Shown here one piece after another: positions 18,572 through 30,478 of a stretch of 64,000 bases of DNA. Position 1 is the stretch's first letter, and each line of letters begins with the position of its first letter. The DNA comes from Globisporangium splendens. Taxonomy: Eukaryota > Oomycota > Peronosporomycetes > Pythiales > Pythiaceae. The stretch spans positions 682,001 to 746,000 of the forward strand of contig VFIW01000011.1 of NCBI GenBank assembly GCA_006386115.1, read 5' to 3'. The position numbers and the translations under genes were made by a program. The notes below the pieces were generated by a model. That model worked only from the letters and a program-made list of their open reading frames with translations. It did no database searches and was not told the DNA's origin.

Positions 18572-21500
18572 TCAATATCTTGGAAAAAAACATTGGAGAA
18601 TTTCCACAGCTTGCTTCGCCGACGGTCTTCGAGCAGCATTCTCTTGCCAGCAGCTCTGGATGAGACTTTGAAGGGGCTGTGAGGTTGTTTGTACAATAGC
18701 AGACTGCGCGTTAGCAGTGTCTTCATGACGCAGAAGCAATCGAATGAATGCAGCACCTGTGGGGTTGTTGGTGGAAGCCGCGGTCTCTTCTTTTCTTTCA
18801 CTACTGCGATTGGAACGCATCCAGGGGACAGATCGGCAAACGGAGCCGAGCCCTCGCATATCTCCCATTGTATGATACCGAAACTGTAGATATCAGCGGA
18901 GAGCGAGTAATTTTCGCTCGCAATTACCTCCCTACGCCAACGTCATTCATGAAGTGTGAAGAGTGTTAGGAGGAAAGAGTAGATGTCGCGGATACACAAA
19001 GGGGGAAGTGTAGTCAACTCACGGTGCCATCCACTGAAATGTCCCACAGCAGCCCGTCATCGATTTTGCTGGCTGTGCGACTCGTGATATCCCGAAATCT
19101 GCCACAAGAAGCTATCACACTCAGTGTAAACTCACACGAGTGAACGGTGCAGTTCTCTAGTTACCTGCGAGTTTGGCTCTTCCTTCTGCAGTGACGAGTA
19201 TGTTCCTGTGAAATGACAAACGAAAGTGTTGAGCATAACAACAGACAGCCGATTCGTCAAGAAAAGGCAAGTGCTCCATACAGCGACTTCAGATCTCTAC
19301 ACAGCATGTTGAAGTGCGGTGTCAGCTGTGAGAGACACGTGCTACAGCAAATAGCTTTTGTCAACGAGAAGTGTAAGGACCTGTGAATGATATCGAAGGA
19401 GTGCAATCCTTTGGCAAGATCGAGCTTTCGTCGGAAAAGAACAAGCATGAGCTAGTTGCCATTGACAGCGTAGTAGGCGACAGCTACTGGTCTTACCATC
19501 ATTGCCACCCGCCTTGTCCATGACTTTGGAAAGGGTGGGATTTGCCGATCTTGCTCCTTAACCCCATTGATCAATTCACTAGGCAGAAAGCTCGTGTCAG
19601 CTCTTGTGAATCACAGCAGCAAGAGTTCGAATGTAGGCTTGCCACTTACAATAACGAAAACGGAAGATACTCGAAAACGATACTGATAGGATTTGGACAT
19701 ACTCCAAGAAAGAGCACCAACGATGGGTGACAACCCAATCGGCTCATCATGGCGACCTCATTTGTGAACTCTTTTTCGACTGCTTGCCGATCAACACCGG
19801 TAAAACTGCCACACCAAGTAACCTCTGAGTGAGATGCCAAAACAACTCGGATATGTATGCTGCACATCTTGTCACTTACGCCTTCACTGCAACATCTGTA
19901 CCCCTCCAATTCGCCAAGTACACTCGTCAGCTGCACAGTGCAGAGAGATGAGCATTTCCACATAGCTGCGCAAACTAACCACATCTTTCGATTAGCGTGG
20001 CTTACCTGGACCCAACCCCAATAGACTTGATCGCTTTGAAATCCTGTGTGAAGAAGCAATAGTTAGCATGCACGATCAGAACTGACAAGCATTGGTAGCA
20101 TACCGAGCATAAAATCTGCCGAGCACCCGAGCCGTTTAAAAGTAGTCTGGACAACTGGCTCGCTTGTGAGGATTGCGAGACGGCTGTTTGCTGGCTAGCG
20201 GTAGCTGGAGGTGTGCTCAAGCCGAGCAAATCAACGCTTTTAGGCTCTACATTGACATCTGTTGCCAAGTTAGGGTTTTTCTGCTCAACGTGGATGGATA
20301 TCATAATTGCCAAGTCACCTTCAACGATGATGTAGATTGTCGAAGCGCCACTCCCGCAAAGGCGAAGTACATCCTGTATACGTTCAGGGTTAGACCAATT
20401 TTGCAACCTTTTGTCCACCTGGGGAGACATAATACCTCGTTGTTGCGTACAATAGTGCCTGTCTGCACGTTGCCATTCATTAACACAACACGATTACGTT
20501 TGCATATCTAGAAGAATCAGGAAAAATGGACAGTGTTTGCATTGACACTGTACCTATGGAACTCTTTCAGTATGATCGCTTGGTCGGAGCAAATAGAGAA
20601 GTGGTTCTTAACCAGGTCGACCAGTTGATTTATGGTTTGCGGGCCATGAGCGGCGAAACTCTTTTGAAAAGTTCGCCATTTGCACTTAAACTTGAGCTCT
20701 TTTTCACGCTGTGTTACAACTGAAGCTTTGTCTGCATGCACAAGATGTCGTTCGCAGAGATGGCTTAGTCACAAAGCAGTGTGCTCATTCCAGCAAACCA
20801 TCGCTTACCATTGTTTTCTCTTTCAGTGCAGTATTGCTGGACAGTGTAATACTCTTCAGCTTGCTGTGCTGACACTGGACGAACAGGCTCTGGAGTAGCA
20901 ATGCTGCCTAACAAGCCATCTAAAGCGGTGCAGAGCTCGCTGGCGAAGACACTGATCAGGTATCCTCTCGGCCATCCATCTTGGAGCCACGGCACCACGA
21001 GTTGTCCATTGTTTCGTAATCCAGGTAGTAGATTCTGTGTACGTGCCAGAGCGGTCAGCGTTTTTGGTCTTGATGTCATCTCCCAGCACATGTGTATCAA
21101 TCAACCAGTATAGATAGATGCAGCTTACATCAGCTCCATAGGTGCATGAGACCATGGGGACTTCAGCCGGAAATCATGAGGGTATTCGAACCGCGATATC
21201 AATGCGTTGCACTGCGCCACTCGGACTTTCAGGCTACCCAAGAAATCAGCAACAGGATTCCAACCCCGTTGCAACAACGCCAGCAGCATAAAACAAGTGA
21301 TTTTAGTCGTTCACGTACGTTCTTCTTCAGCATGACCAACTCGATGCTCACACCATACTGACCAGCGTTCCCGATCCGAATGAACCGAACGCTGGCAAAA
21401 ACAAATGCAAAGTCAACGACAAGGCAATGAATATAGCCACATCGATAGAGTTGAGCGGGAGTCGGAAGAGATTGCGTTAGAGATACTCACCTGTCGATGC

Positions 21501-21707
21501 GGGGAAGCGCGTTTGTCCGCCTTTGCGTTTGCGCACAGTACACCAGGTCGTGCAGCTCCTGCTGCAAACGCTATTCAGACAGAGAACAAATCCACAAGCG
21601 TCAGCCCACTTCAACCACCAGAGGCACTGCGCATGCGCAGAGCGCCTTGCCGCGCCGTCCACGAAGGAGCAGTCCGTCGGCCAGCAGCTCTCGGTGCGGC
21701 GCAGCAT
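18572..21707 (-). CDS. Intron-rich TKL-type protein kinase, in-frame TGA in glycine loop
   Basis: The kinase domain can be assembled from phase-compatible exons on the minus strand: 20006-20043, 19880-19930, 19650-19805, 19497-19578, 19381-19451, 19282-19296, 19165-19205, 19023-19098, 18757-18931 and 18572-18676. They carry the glycine loop start IGVGS, VAVK, HRDLKSLN split over three exons, the DFG motif in GISRVAQ context, GTFQWMAPE, and the end CWQENAARRPS. This is a tyrosine-kinase-like serine/threonine kinase of the kind expanded in oomycetes. One 15-nt exon encodes only part of the catalytic loop. At complement 19927-19929 the expected third glycine of the loop reads TGA, so the gene may be a recent pseudogene or carry a sequence error. 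Upstream exons between about 20080 and 21570 read as a helical N-terminal region (RLQQELHDLVYCAQTQ; LLPGLRNNGQLVVPWLQDG). The ATG at 21707 is tentative. Confidence 0.65.
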
Positions 21708-21888
21708 CTCGAAATGCAGAATGGGCTTTGAGCTGGGAGTTGAAGTTTGTCGTATAAAAAGAACAGAAACAAGCAAACGCAGCGTGCAGAGACCAACACT
21801 CGGATCGTTCAAGCACTAATTTGATGTGCGCCACACTTAGAGAGGACACTTCTGGCGCTCGTCATAATCGAATTCGCCAGAAGTGAAG

Positions 21889-23410
21889 ATGTGGACCAAG
21901 AGAGTGTGGCAGAGCGTCGCAGACCGAGCGCTCCGCCATGCACGCCTCGGCGAGGTGGACGCCATCGTGAGCCGTCAAGGGAGGAGAAGCGCTCCTGTCC
22001 TCTATGCGTTTGTGGGGATGGGTGTCGCGGCCGCTGCCACCGCGACGATCAGCAGCAAAGATCGGGATGGTACGACACACTCTTTTATCACGTTCAAGGT
22101 GATTGAATTATTCGAAAAGCTGGTTATAATACTCTGTGTGTTGTTGTAAATTTGCTATTCTGCTATGCGTAGAATGCTGTGCGCTCCTCGAGCGCTCTGC
22201 GCCTAAACCGAATAAAAACGTTGCGCTGTCGCGGAATTTCATTGCCGATGCAGTCGAGAAGGCGATGCCAGCGGTGGTGAACATTACAGTTGACTCTGGT
22301 AGGTTGGGAACATAGTACAACGCGATTTCGCCCGGAGTTCGAGTGCTCATATGGATGTGAGTATTTGTCTGCCACGTAGGGTATTTCTCGAACAATGGAT
22401 CCGGATTCATTATCCAATCGAAGGGATTGCTGGTGACAAATGCCCACGTGGTTGCTCGTTGCAATCGTTATTCGAAAATCCAGGTACTTTCATGTGACTC
22501 TGGTATTGCTGCGCATTAGATATCTGACCATTGTGTTTTGTCTGCGCGACCGCGATTGCATGCAGGTGACGTTCGTGGACGGTAGTAAATATCCTGCGAC
22601 GATCCATAGCGCGGATCCGCTGTCCGATATTGCACTTTTGCAAATCGAATCCGATGAACCCAGGGAGTGGCCAACGATCAAGTTGGGATCTTCTTCGGAC
22701 GTGCGAGCAGGTGAATGGGTGTGTGCTCTTGGTAGTCCATTCTCGCTCCAGCACAGTGTCAGTGCGGGTATCATCAGTGCGGTGGCAAGACACAGCAGCG
22801 AGCTGGGGTATCCTCAGAAAGGAGGCGAGTTCATTCAAACGGACGCGGCCATCAACTCTGGAAACTCGGGCGGTCCGCTCGTGAACCTGGACGGCGAGGT
22901 GATCGGTATCAACACGATGAAAGTGGACGGAAGCGTTGGGATCTCGTTTGCGATCCCAATGGACACAGCGTCTCAAGTGATCAGTCAGTTGCTTCAGCAC
23001 AAGAAAGTGGTTCGCGCGTACATTGGTATGCAAATGATCAACTTCAACGCACGGGAACTGAAAGAAATCAGTCGGTACGTTCAGCATTTTCATTTGCTTG
23101 ATGCTTGCTGGGCATCTTCGTAATCGGATGGTTTATATTGCATCTCTATAGCATGTTCCCAGATGTGAAGGAAGGTGTGATCGTGAAATCGGTTGCCCCT
23201 GGCTCGCCTGCTCACAAAGGGGGTCTGCTTCCTGGCGACATCATCCTCAGCTTCGATGGCAAACCTGTTCGAAGCACGAAGGACATTCAAAGCGCCGTAG
23301 GCTACACAATAGGCCGACGCATTGAAGTACAAGTGACTCGACGGGGTGAGAAAGCGCCGCGCACACTTCAGCTCACGACGGAGCCGCTTCCAGCATCTTT
23401 AGGGGTATGA
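21889..23410 (+). CDS. HtrA-type serine protease with PDZ domain
   Basis: Five exons (21889-22069, 22173-22298, 22380-22483, 22566-23074, 23152-23410) sum to 392 residues in frame. The protein is an HtrA/DegP-family protease close to mitochondrial HTRA2. The catalytic triad is visible as His in TNAHVV (about 124), Asp in SDIALL (about 158) and Ser in GNSGGP (about 238). A single PDZ domain follows (VAPGSPAHKGGLLPGD onward). The N-terminus is basic and then Ala/Gly-rich hydrophobic (VGMGVAAAATATI), as expected of a mitochondrial inner-membrane anchor, so an intermembrane-space quality-control role is likely. Introns are 77-103 nt. The gene is divergent from the TKL kinase, with about 180 bp between the proposed starts. 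Confidence 0.9.
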
Positions 23411-24254
23411 TGCACCATCCACTCGCATGCAACGAAGTTGCTAAAGGTGACCGAAACGAAACAACAGCTGACCACGTGTGAGTTCTCTAGCGGTAGGAAA
23501 ACTGATTGGCCAACGACAATAGCCCTACGAGTAGAACAAGTGCCTCGAATTGCTAAAAAGCTACTTCTGTAGAGCATTTTGTCCAAGCTCACTACACAAC
23601 ATCGATGGTCGAGTTTCATTTTAGTCGAAACGTTTTGTCACCTGCGTTTTATTTTCCGCTCGATCTCCTTCGTATCACATGTGCATGAGGCAGTTGTCTT
23701 GCTTCCATAAATCTTCATTCGACTCAGGGGAGTGTGAACCAGAATGGTCATTCCTGGAGGTTGTGTGTGGTCGTACAGAGTGTGAGCCTTCTTGCAGAAA
23801 TATCCCACATCCCGAACGCCATCGGCTAGCCGGACAGAAGCCGCTGCAGCGCCCTCGAAAGCGCGCATTCACGAGCTGGAACCGAGAGCTCTTGGTGAAC
23901 GGCGAATGCGCGATTGCAGAGACCAGTGCGAAGTGCCACAGATCCTCTGTGTGCTTGACTGTTTGACCATCACTCAATGTTCCCTTTGCGCAAGAGTCGA
24001 ATTAATTGATTCCATTGCTGTTATAAAACGGATATGTCGCACATTGCTGTAAGTTACATTTGAGTCGGAATGCTGGTAATTGAATGCACTAAACCAGTAC
24101 TTCACAAATATTGTTGTTGAGCACAGTGTGGACCACATGATGGGGAAGATTCGGACGACCTTCGCGTCCCATGTTGTTCTCTCTCAAGTCATTCCGCACA
24201 CCCATTTCATAAACCCACATCAAAGAAGAGAGAGAGAGAGAGGAGACAAGCGCG
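23411..24254. other. Intergenic region before VTA1
   Basis: 844 bp. A minus-strand frame (23638-23868) gives a 76-residue basic peptide with cysteines, but it has no family motif and no splice partners that I could establish, so I do not call it. Initiator-like TCATTCC and CCATTTC motifs at 24189-24195 and 24202-24208 precede VTA1. A GA-rich run sits at about 24225-24246. Confidence 0.4.
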
Positions 24255-25842
24255 ATGGCCGACCAGATGCCCAAGATGCCGCCGTCCTTCAAGGCCGTGC
24301 TGCCGTTCATCCGCCGCGCCGAGGAGCTGGACCGCGACTCGACGCGCCCCGAGTCCAAGCTCATCGCGTACTTCTGTCGCCAGTACGCCATGGAGCTCGG
24401 CATCAAGGTCCGCGAGAACGACACGTCGAACGAAGCCACCGAGTACCTGCTCGCGCTCATGGACCGCCTGGAGAACGACAAGAGCAAACTGCCTGCGTTC
24501 ACGCACGAAGAAGGCAAAGTACGTGTTGATGCGTGTAGTTTGTGTGTATATGGCTGACGGATGAACAGAGTTGCCATTTGGATTTGTCGCTGATCATGTG
24601 GGGTCGTTGTGCCGTGCAGGAGATCTGTGAGGATTTCGCGCTAGAGATCTTTGCGAAGGCCGACGATGAAGACCGCGCTGGCAACGCAGACAAGTACGCT
24701 TTTTTCACCCGTTTATAAGTGTGGGAGAGTTGTGCCTGGGAAGCTAATACGTGTGTGCGTGGTTGAAGGAACACTGCGCGCACGTTTTACGCGGCGGGGA
24801 CATTTTTCGACATCTTGAATCAGTTTGGAGACATCTCGGAAGCGGTACATGCTGGGTTGTTATTGTGTGTGCAAGAATATCGCAGTAGCGATGCTCAGCT
24901 TGCGATTGCTCGTATGCGAATAGATTGTTGAGAAGCGACGCTACTGCAAGTACAAGGCGGCGATGATCCTGAAAGCCATCAAAGAGGGACGCGCGCCAGT
25001 CCCTGGTCCTCCTGAAGGTGGCATGGACGCGGTGAGTGCAAGGCTTTTGTTGGATTTAATCTTGATCTCTCGTATCTCACTTACATGTTTGGCTGCTTGT
25101 TTAGTCGGAAGGAGGTTCGGAGGACTCTGGTATGAGTTTTCCAAGTGCACCTGCAGCAGCTCCCGCTCCTACTCCCGCTCCTGCTCCTGCTCGTGAGTGC
25201 TATCTGTTTGCGCGATTGGTATTTGAGAATTCACTTGCATCAACCTGAGTGTGCTCTTTGTTTGCAGCTCGTCCTGATCCGTATGCGTCCACGCTTCAAT
25301 CCCCCGCATATGCTCCTCCACCGCAAGCTGCAGCTCCTCCAAGTGCGCCGAGAGCTCCTACAGAATTCCCATCTTTCACACAAACGGCTGGTACGATTGG
25401 CGCACCACCAACTAGCTCTGCGCCACCAGCAGCGAATAATTGGCAGCAGCCATCTGCTCCTGCTCCAGCTCCTGTCGCTGCTCCTGTGCCTCAGTATACC
25501 CCTCCTCCTGTGCCAGCGCATCACCATGCAAACCACGTTCCTCCTTCGGCTCCAGTGGTCCCTTCAGCTCCTCCACAAGCACCGCCGAGTTACGCTGCGA
25601 CCCAAGCTCCTTCTGCTGGTCGTGCACGGAATGGCCCAGTGTCGCAGAATGAGATCAACGATGCAATCGAGTGTGCCAAGTTTGCGATTGCAGCTTTGAA
25701 GGTTTGCGGAAATTGTATCGTGTGTGCTCTATTTCAGCTTCTAATACTGATTTAATGATTCTGTGTGTTGTTTTTGCTGCAGGTTAAGGACTTAGAGTTG
25801 GCGGCTCAGCGTCTGGAAATGGCGCTGCGTTCAATCAGATGA
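24255..25842 (+). CDS. VTA1: VTA1/LIP5, ESCRT-III/Vps4 cofactor
   Basis: Seven exons (24255-24518, 24620-24693, 24769-24844, 24924-25031, 25105-25192, 25268-25701, 25783-25842) sum to 367 residues. The N-terminal tandem MIT region (FKAVLPFIRRAEELDRDS, then FYAAGTFFDILNQFG and KRRYCKYKAAMILKAIKEG) and the C-terminal helix pair (VSQNEINDAIECAKFAIAAL, VKDLELAAQRLEMAL) are those of VTA1/LIP5. This protein binds ESCRT-III through its MIT domains and activates the AAA ATPase Vps4 through its C-terminal VSL domain in multivesicular-body sorting. The long middle linker is almost only Pro, Ala, Ser and Gln, and accounts for the length above the animal homologue. The acceptor of exon 4 could also be 9 nt downstream (24933). 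Confidence 0.9.
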
Positions 25843-25921
25843 GGTGATGTTGCCGATAGAATCGTTTCCGTGGAGAGCCCTGGATGTGGTTTGTAATAAC
25901 GATTGGAATCAAGCATTCCAT

Positions 25922-27265
25922 CTATTCTTGCTTTAACTGCGCATTCTTTCTACTTGGGAGCGTGGACAGCGCCGCTTGAGCCCAATCGTTCTTTTCTGCA
26001 AACTGGACGAGAATCTCAAAAACTAGACACAAGAGAAACACACGCGTGAGAAAGCTTGCTGCAAAATGAGTGCTTGCTCTTTGCTTCCTACCGTGATTGA
26101 CAGTCAAGACTCGTGTCGCGCCGCCCATTTCGACGACTTGGTCGAGCGGGAGCTTGGCAGTCTCGATTCCCTGCTCCTGCGCTTTCTTGTACGTGATGCC
26201 CTTGAGACGATTACGATCGACGATTCCACCGATAATGTAGACCTACCAGCACGACAATAACAGCGAACGAGTTGAGTAAGACCTCTGGCATAGCGCAAAT
26301 ATGCAAGCTTATGGCCAACGAGCGTACCTTGTCACGACTGAGCTTGGTGATGATGTTTGGCGAGTCCGCAGTCAGGTACACGAGGGATTCCTTCTTGAAC
26401 AGATCAATGTAGCATCTCGGCGTCGACTTGAACTACAAGCGCATAGCATTAGACAAGCGAGATTCGCATAGAAATAATCACAGCAAAATTGCTCACAACG
26501 CACCGCCATCCATTCAGGGAAGCCGCCGATCTTCACGAGATTGTCCTTGGTCTCGCCAGTCAGCGATGTGATGTAGGTGCTGAAATGAATTCCACAGCAC
26601 ACGCACATTAAGTATTTATTTCGGCAGTACTAGAGGTAGACGATGATGGTGTACGTACGTGGCTGGAGAAATGCTTCGGCGGTTGACACCATAGGAATAC
26701 CTGCACAGTCATGCATCGTGCGATCAGATCGTTCGTAAACACACGATCATTTTGTTAATCTCATTCTTTGCATTTTGCAAATCAGCACACATATATGCAT
26801 ACAAACGCGTCGAGGAACGCACATAATTTGCTGGGACAGCGACTTCTTCGCTCGCGACTCCATCTCGTCTTCAAACCCGCAATCGATGACCACCTTGATG
26901 CCTTCTTCCGCGGCCATGAGGAACGTCTCTCGCTTCGCGATCGTGCGCTCTCGGCGGCGCAGCACGGCTTCCTCGCTCATATCGAGCTCTCGCTGCGGCT
27001 CCTGGGCTCGCTTTTGGCGCTTCTCCTCCTTCTCCTGCAGCTTCTGCAGCTTCTGTTTTTCCTTTTTCTCGTGGAAGTACGCGCGGCGCTTCTCGCGGCG
27101 TGCAGCACGCTTCGGGAGAGTCGGCGGCGTTGCAGCCTCCGCCGCCGCTGATGCCATGTCCGTAGGCGCCTCCGTAGATACTGGCGGAGCTGCTTCTGTT
27201 GACGCTGCTGCGGGCTCCGTCATCACGGCGGCAGGCGTCGTCGCAGACGCTTCTGATGTGTCCAT
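25922..27265 (-). CDS. TRM10: tRNA (guanine-9-N1)-methyltransferase TRM10
   Basis: Six exons on the minus strand (26823-27265, 26659-26700, 26504-26579, 26328-26432, 26092-26242, 25922-26022) sum to 305 residues in frame. The product is a TRM10-family SPOUT methyltransferase that modifies purine 9 of tRNA using S-adenosylmethionine. Diagnostic blocks are VVIDCGFEDEM, SLSQQI, YSYGVNRR, the knot region VYIIGGIVDRNRLKG, and AKLPLDQVVEMGGATRVLTVNHV. The first 70 or so residues are Ala/Thr/Glu-rich, followed by a basic, coiled-coil-like KEKQKLQKLQEKEEKRQK stretch, typical of the family's tRNA-binding N-terminus. The ATG at 27265 is the first in the open frame. The 3' end is 79 bp from that of VTA1, convergent. 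Confidence 0.92.
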
Positions 27266-27919
27266 TGGAGGTGGCAATGTGGCAAATGGCGCCACAAAAT
27301 TCCAATTGTTCCTGCCATTCAACCTAGATACCTCGTACAATAGCTATTACGCTTCTGTCAATAATATAAAGGCTTTAATGATACTTATATAGATGTAGAG
27401 AGAGATAGCATATAAAAAGGAGAATATTACTTGACAACAATAGTGGGATCAGTTCTGATCCAAGTTGGAACCTCCAGCTTCTGACCTTTGGTTATAAGAG
27501 CATTTTTGCTTCACTCTGCTCCTGATCAGACACGGAATGTCCGCTCTTGTGCACGCGACGCCTTCCGCTGCACACATCTGGATAGTTGACGGCAGATATC
27601 TCCATGCTGACTACCACAAAACAGTAATGGGCAATGGCAAAAATGCGCTCAAGGCTCTCGCCAACACGCCATTGCCTAAAGCAAACTCAAGGCACTGAAC
27701 CACGGATCCTGCACACACGACCCATCAAGATCGTGGTCACTCCTTTAAGTGCGCCATCTCCGATATCAGTTCGTGGGTTCAGCGGTTCCTTTCGCCCCTT
27801 CCATTTGGGTCCATCCCTCCTCATATTTTTCACCTGTCGCATGATATTTTTCAGATTTAGATATCCTCGCATTCTCCAAAGAGCGTGCACGTGCACAAGC
27901 GACTGCAAAAAAGAAGGAG
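27266..27919. other. Divergent promoter region, TRM10 and anoctamin
   Basis: 654 bp between two divergent start codons. It should hold both promoters. It contains an AT-rich run near 27353-27430 and a GCGTGCACGTGCAC element near 27883-27896. No gene supported. Confidence 0.45.
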
Positions 27920-30478
27920 ATGGCGGCACTCGCAGACGCCGTGCTCAAGGGCGGCGTGGGCACCATCGGCTTCGTGGCCAGCGCCATCACGCTCACCAAG
28001 TTCATCGTCTCCACGCACGTGGTGCGTCTGCGCAACTCATCTTCTCTGATGTGTGCAGTAGCTGTTGCATGCGTCGTACAGGCAGCTTCGCAAGTGGTGT
28101 GAATGAAAGCGTGTACGACACTAACGAATGCATGTGGTGTGTATGTATGTTATGCATCTAACATATCGGCTGTAGAAAATTGGCGAGCGAGGCGATGCGG
28201 AGCGTGACATGGATCTCATTTTGTGCTTCGATGCGAAGACGTTTGACAAGTCGGCGGTGGACTTTTTCGTCACGATGGTGCAGCGACAGAGCCACTTGCT
28301 GATCGCACCGAAACCGAGAAGCATCGTGGCGTCTTCGGAAGAGGCCGATGGCAGCGAATTGTACTATCTTGTCGGCGCCGATTACAATACTCTGACGGCG
28401 ATAAAGGAGAAGAAGGAGAAGCTGGAGCGTGCGACGCTGGTGACCGACAGCGGGACCCACAAGTTCGACTCGGGGGAGCGCATTGACCTTCTCGTGTACG
28501 AGCTGAGCCACATTGGAGTGAGTTCTATCAACACGGGCGGAGAAACGAGTGAGATCCCGAAACCGTTTGAAGCGGAAGAGCACGGACTTTTGCTTCAGCA
28601 GGCATTGTACTCGCGCTTGCTGACCGACTACTTCCCTCTTCATGATGATCAAGAACGGGATGCGTTGATGAATACTTGGGTCAAGAAATGGAAGGACCGA
28701 CAGCCGATCAACAACGTTCGCGCGTATTTTGGCGACGAGATCGGCTTTTACTTTGCCTTCTTGGGGACGTATTCGCGGTGGCTCGTTGCTCCTGCTGCCA
28801 TTGGTGTGATCGTGTTTATCTTGGAGTTCTTCTCGACGTGGAGCATCTACGGCCGTGCTCTCTACTCGCTCATGGTTACGAGCTGGGCGACCGCGTTCTT
28901 GAAGTTTTGGAAGCGCCGAGAAAGCGCTCTGCGGAATGAATGGGCGATCGCGCCAGTTGACTCGGTTGGGTTGGATCCAGCGCGTCCAGACTTTTGGGGG
29001 GAGAAACGCTTTGACGTTGTCGAAGGCACCTATTACACGTTTTTCCCCTCGATCAAGCGCGTGCAGCGGTATCTGCTCACGTACGTCGTTACGCTGGCTG
29101 TGCTTGCAGTGATCATGAAGCTCATGTTCATCTACTTCCATATTGAAAACTGGTTCGGAGCCACGTTCACGGAGGAAAAGGGGTGGGATGGAATGTACCA
29201 GTACGTCTCGTTGGCACCGTCTGTGGCGTACTCGGTCGTCGTCTTGATTCTCGATGCCAAGTACTCGGAGCTTGCCAATTATCTGACCAAGTTCGAGAAC
29301 CACCGCACAGATAGTGATGTAAGTTCGCATCCGTTAGTTTGTTGCTGCTTTGCACTGACCCTCGCCATAATGTTGTTGTTTATGTGTCACTCAGTTTGCG
29401 AATGCGCTTGTGCTCAAGTTGGCTTCGTTCTACTTTGTGAACAACTTCGGCTCGCTGTTCTACTTGGCGTTCCGATCGCGTGACATGGATCTGCTCGAAC
29501 AAACCTTGAGCTCTTTGCTGATCACGCGTCAGTTGATTGGAAACGTGAAGGAACAGTTGATTCCGTACATGACAGCGAAATCGTCGCTGAAGACGACAGC
29601 CGGTAAAATCGCCAAAGAGACGCATGAAGCAGCGCCAGTGATGAGCAAAGTGGAAGCCGAACTTCTCTTCCCGTCGTATGATGGAACGTTTGACGATTAC
29701 TTGGAGCTATTCGTTCAATTTGGGTACATTTTTGGCACATGCTGCTTTGTTGTGAGCAATGTAGCGTTTTGTTCTAACGAGACTTCTGCTTTTGTTGCTC
29801 TTGGACAGCCAAGTTACACTTTTTGCATCAGCTTACCCACTGGCTGCTCTGTGGAGTCTTGCGAACAATGTCATGGAGATCCGAAGCGATGCGTTTAAGC
29901 TCTGCATGAGCTACCGCCGAAGCCGTCGACCTACCTCTCATGGCATTGGGACGTGGTTGTATGCGTTTAATGCGCTTGGTTATCTGTCGGTAATGACAAA
30001 CTGCGCGATTTTCGGGCTGCACTCCGGTTTGATGGATAAGCTCTTTCCTGATCTGTCGTTCGCCGGTTTGCTCTTGGGCGTTGCAATCATGGAGCACGTG
30101 ATGATCGCTGTGAAAGTGAGTATCGAGATGCTGGTTCCAGATGTCCCGTCGTCCGTGTTGGAGTCACAGCGTATCCAGCGTGCTACTCTCCGCAAGAAAG
30201 CTACGCTTCAAGTCGAATTGTCGTCGCGTCGGCTGCTGATGGATAAATCTGCCAATGTTACAACGGACGACCCCTTGGATGAGATCATCGAAGTTGACGG
30301 CGTCCCCATCACGAAGGAGAGTGTGAAGGAGTGGATGAAACAGGAACACGAGCGCCGCACGAAGCTGGAGCTCGAGGTGAAAAGCCTGAACGAGTTGTAC
30401 ATGGGGTGGATCCGCGAGGAGCAAGCGAAGCGCAAGGACGCCGAGCGAAAGCTCGCCGAGTTGCAGCAGAACGGGTAA
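27920..30478 (+). CDS. Anoctamin/TMEM16-family membrane protein
   Basis: Four exons (27920-28021, 28176-29318, 29395-29723, 29809-30478) sum to 747 residues. The protein has the anoctamin plan: a cytosolic N-terminal domain (LLQQALYSRLLTDYFPLHD), then about ten membrane segments including VRAYFGDEIGFYFAFLGTYS, LKLASFYFVNNFGSLFYLAF and FGQVTLFASAYPLAALWSLA, and a C-terminal GLLLGVAIMEHVMIAVK helix. Members are Ca2+-activated chloride channels and/or lipid scramblases; fungal and protist members are mostly scramblases or ER tethering factors, so channel activity should not be assumed. The C-terminus carries a charged coiled coil (HERRTKLELEVKSLNELYMG) longer than in many relatives. Exon 1 encodes only 34 residues with one hydrophobic stretch and rests on a GTGCGT donor; the rest is secure. 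Confidence 0.88.

Noticed and set aside
23638..23868. Possible small minus-strand gene of 76 residues
   Set aside because: No homology I can recognise, no upstream exon with matching phase and no supporting context.
25250..25640. Repetitive Pro/Ala/Ser codons considered as a separate repeat element
   Set aside because: They are the linker of VTA1, in frame between conserved N- and C-terminal domains.
27634..28161. Plus-strand frame of 175 codons overlapping the anoctamin start
   Set aside because: It is out of frame with the conserved anoctamin exons and shows no conserved features.
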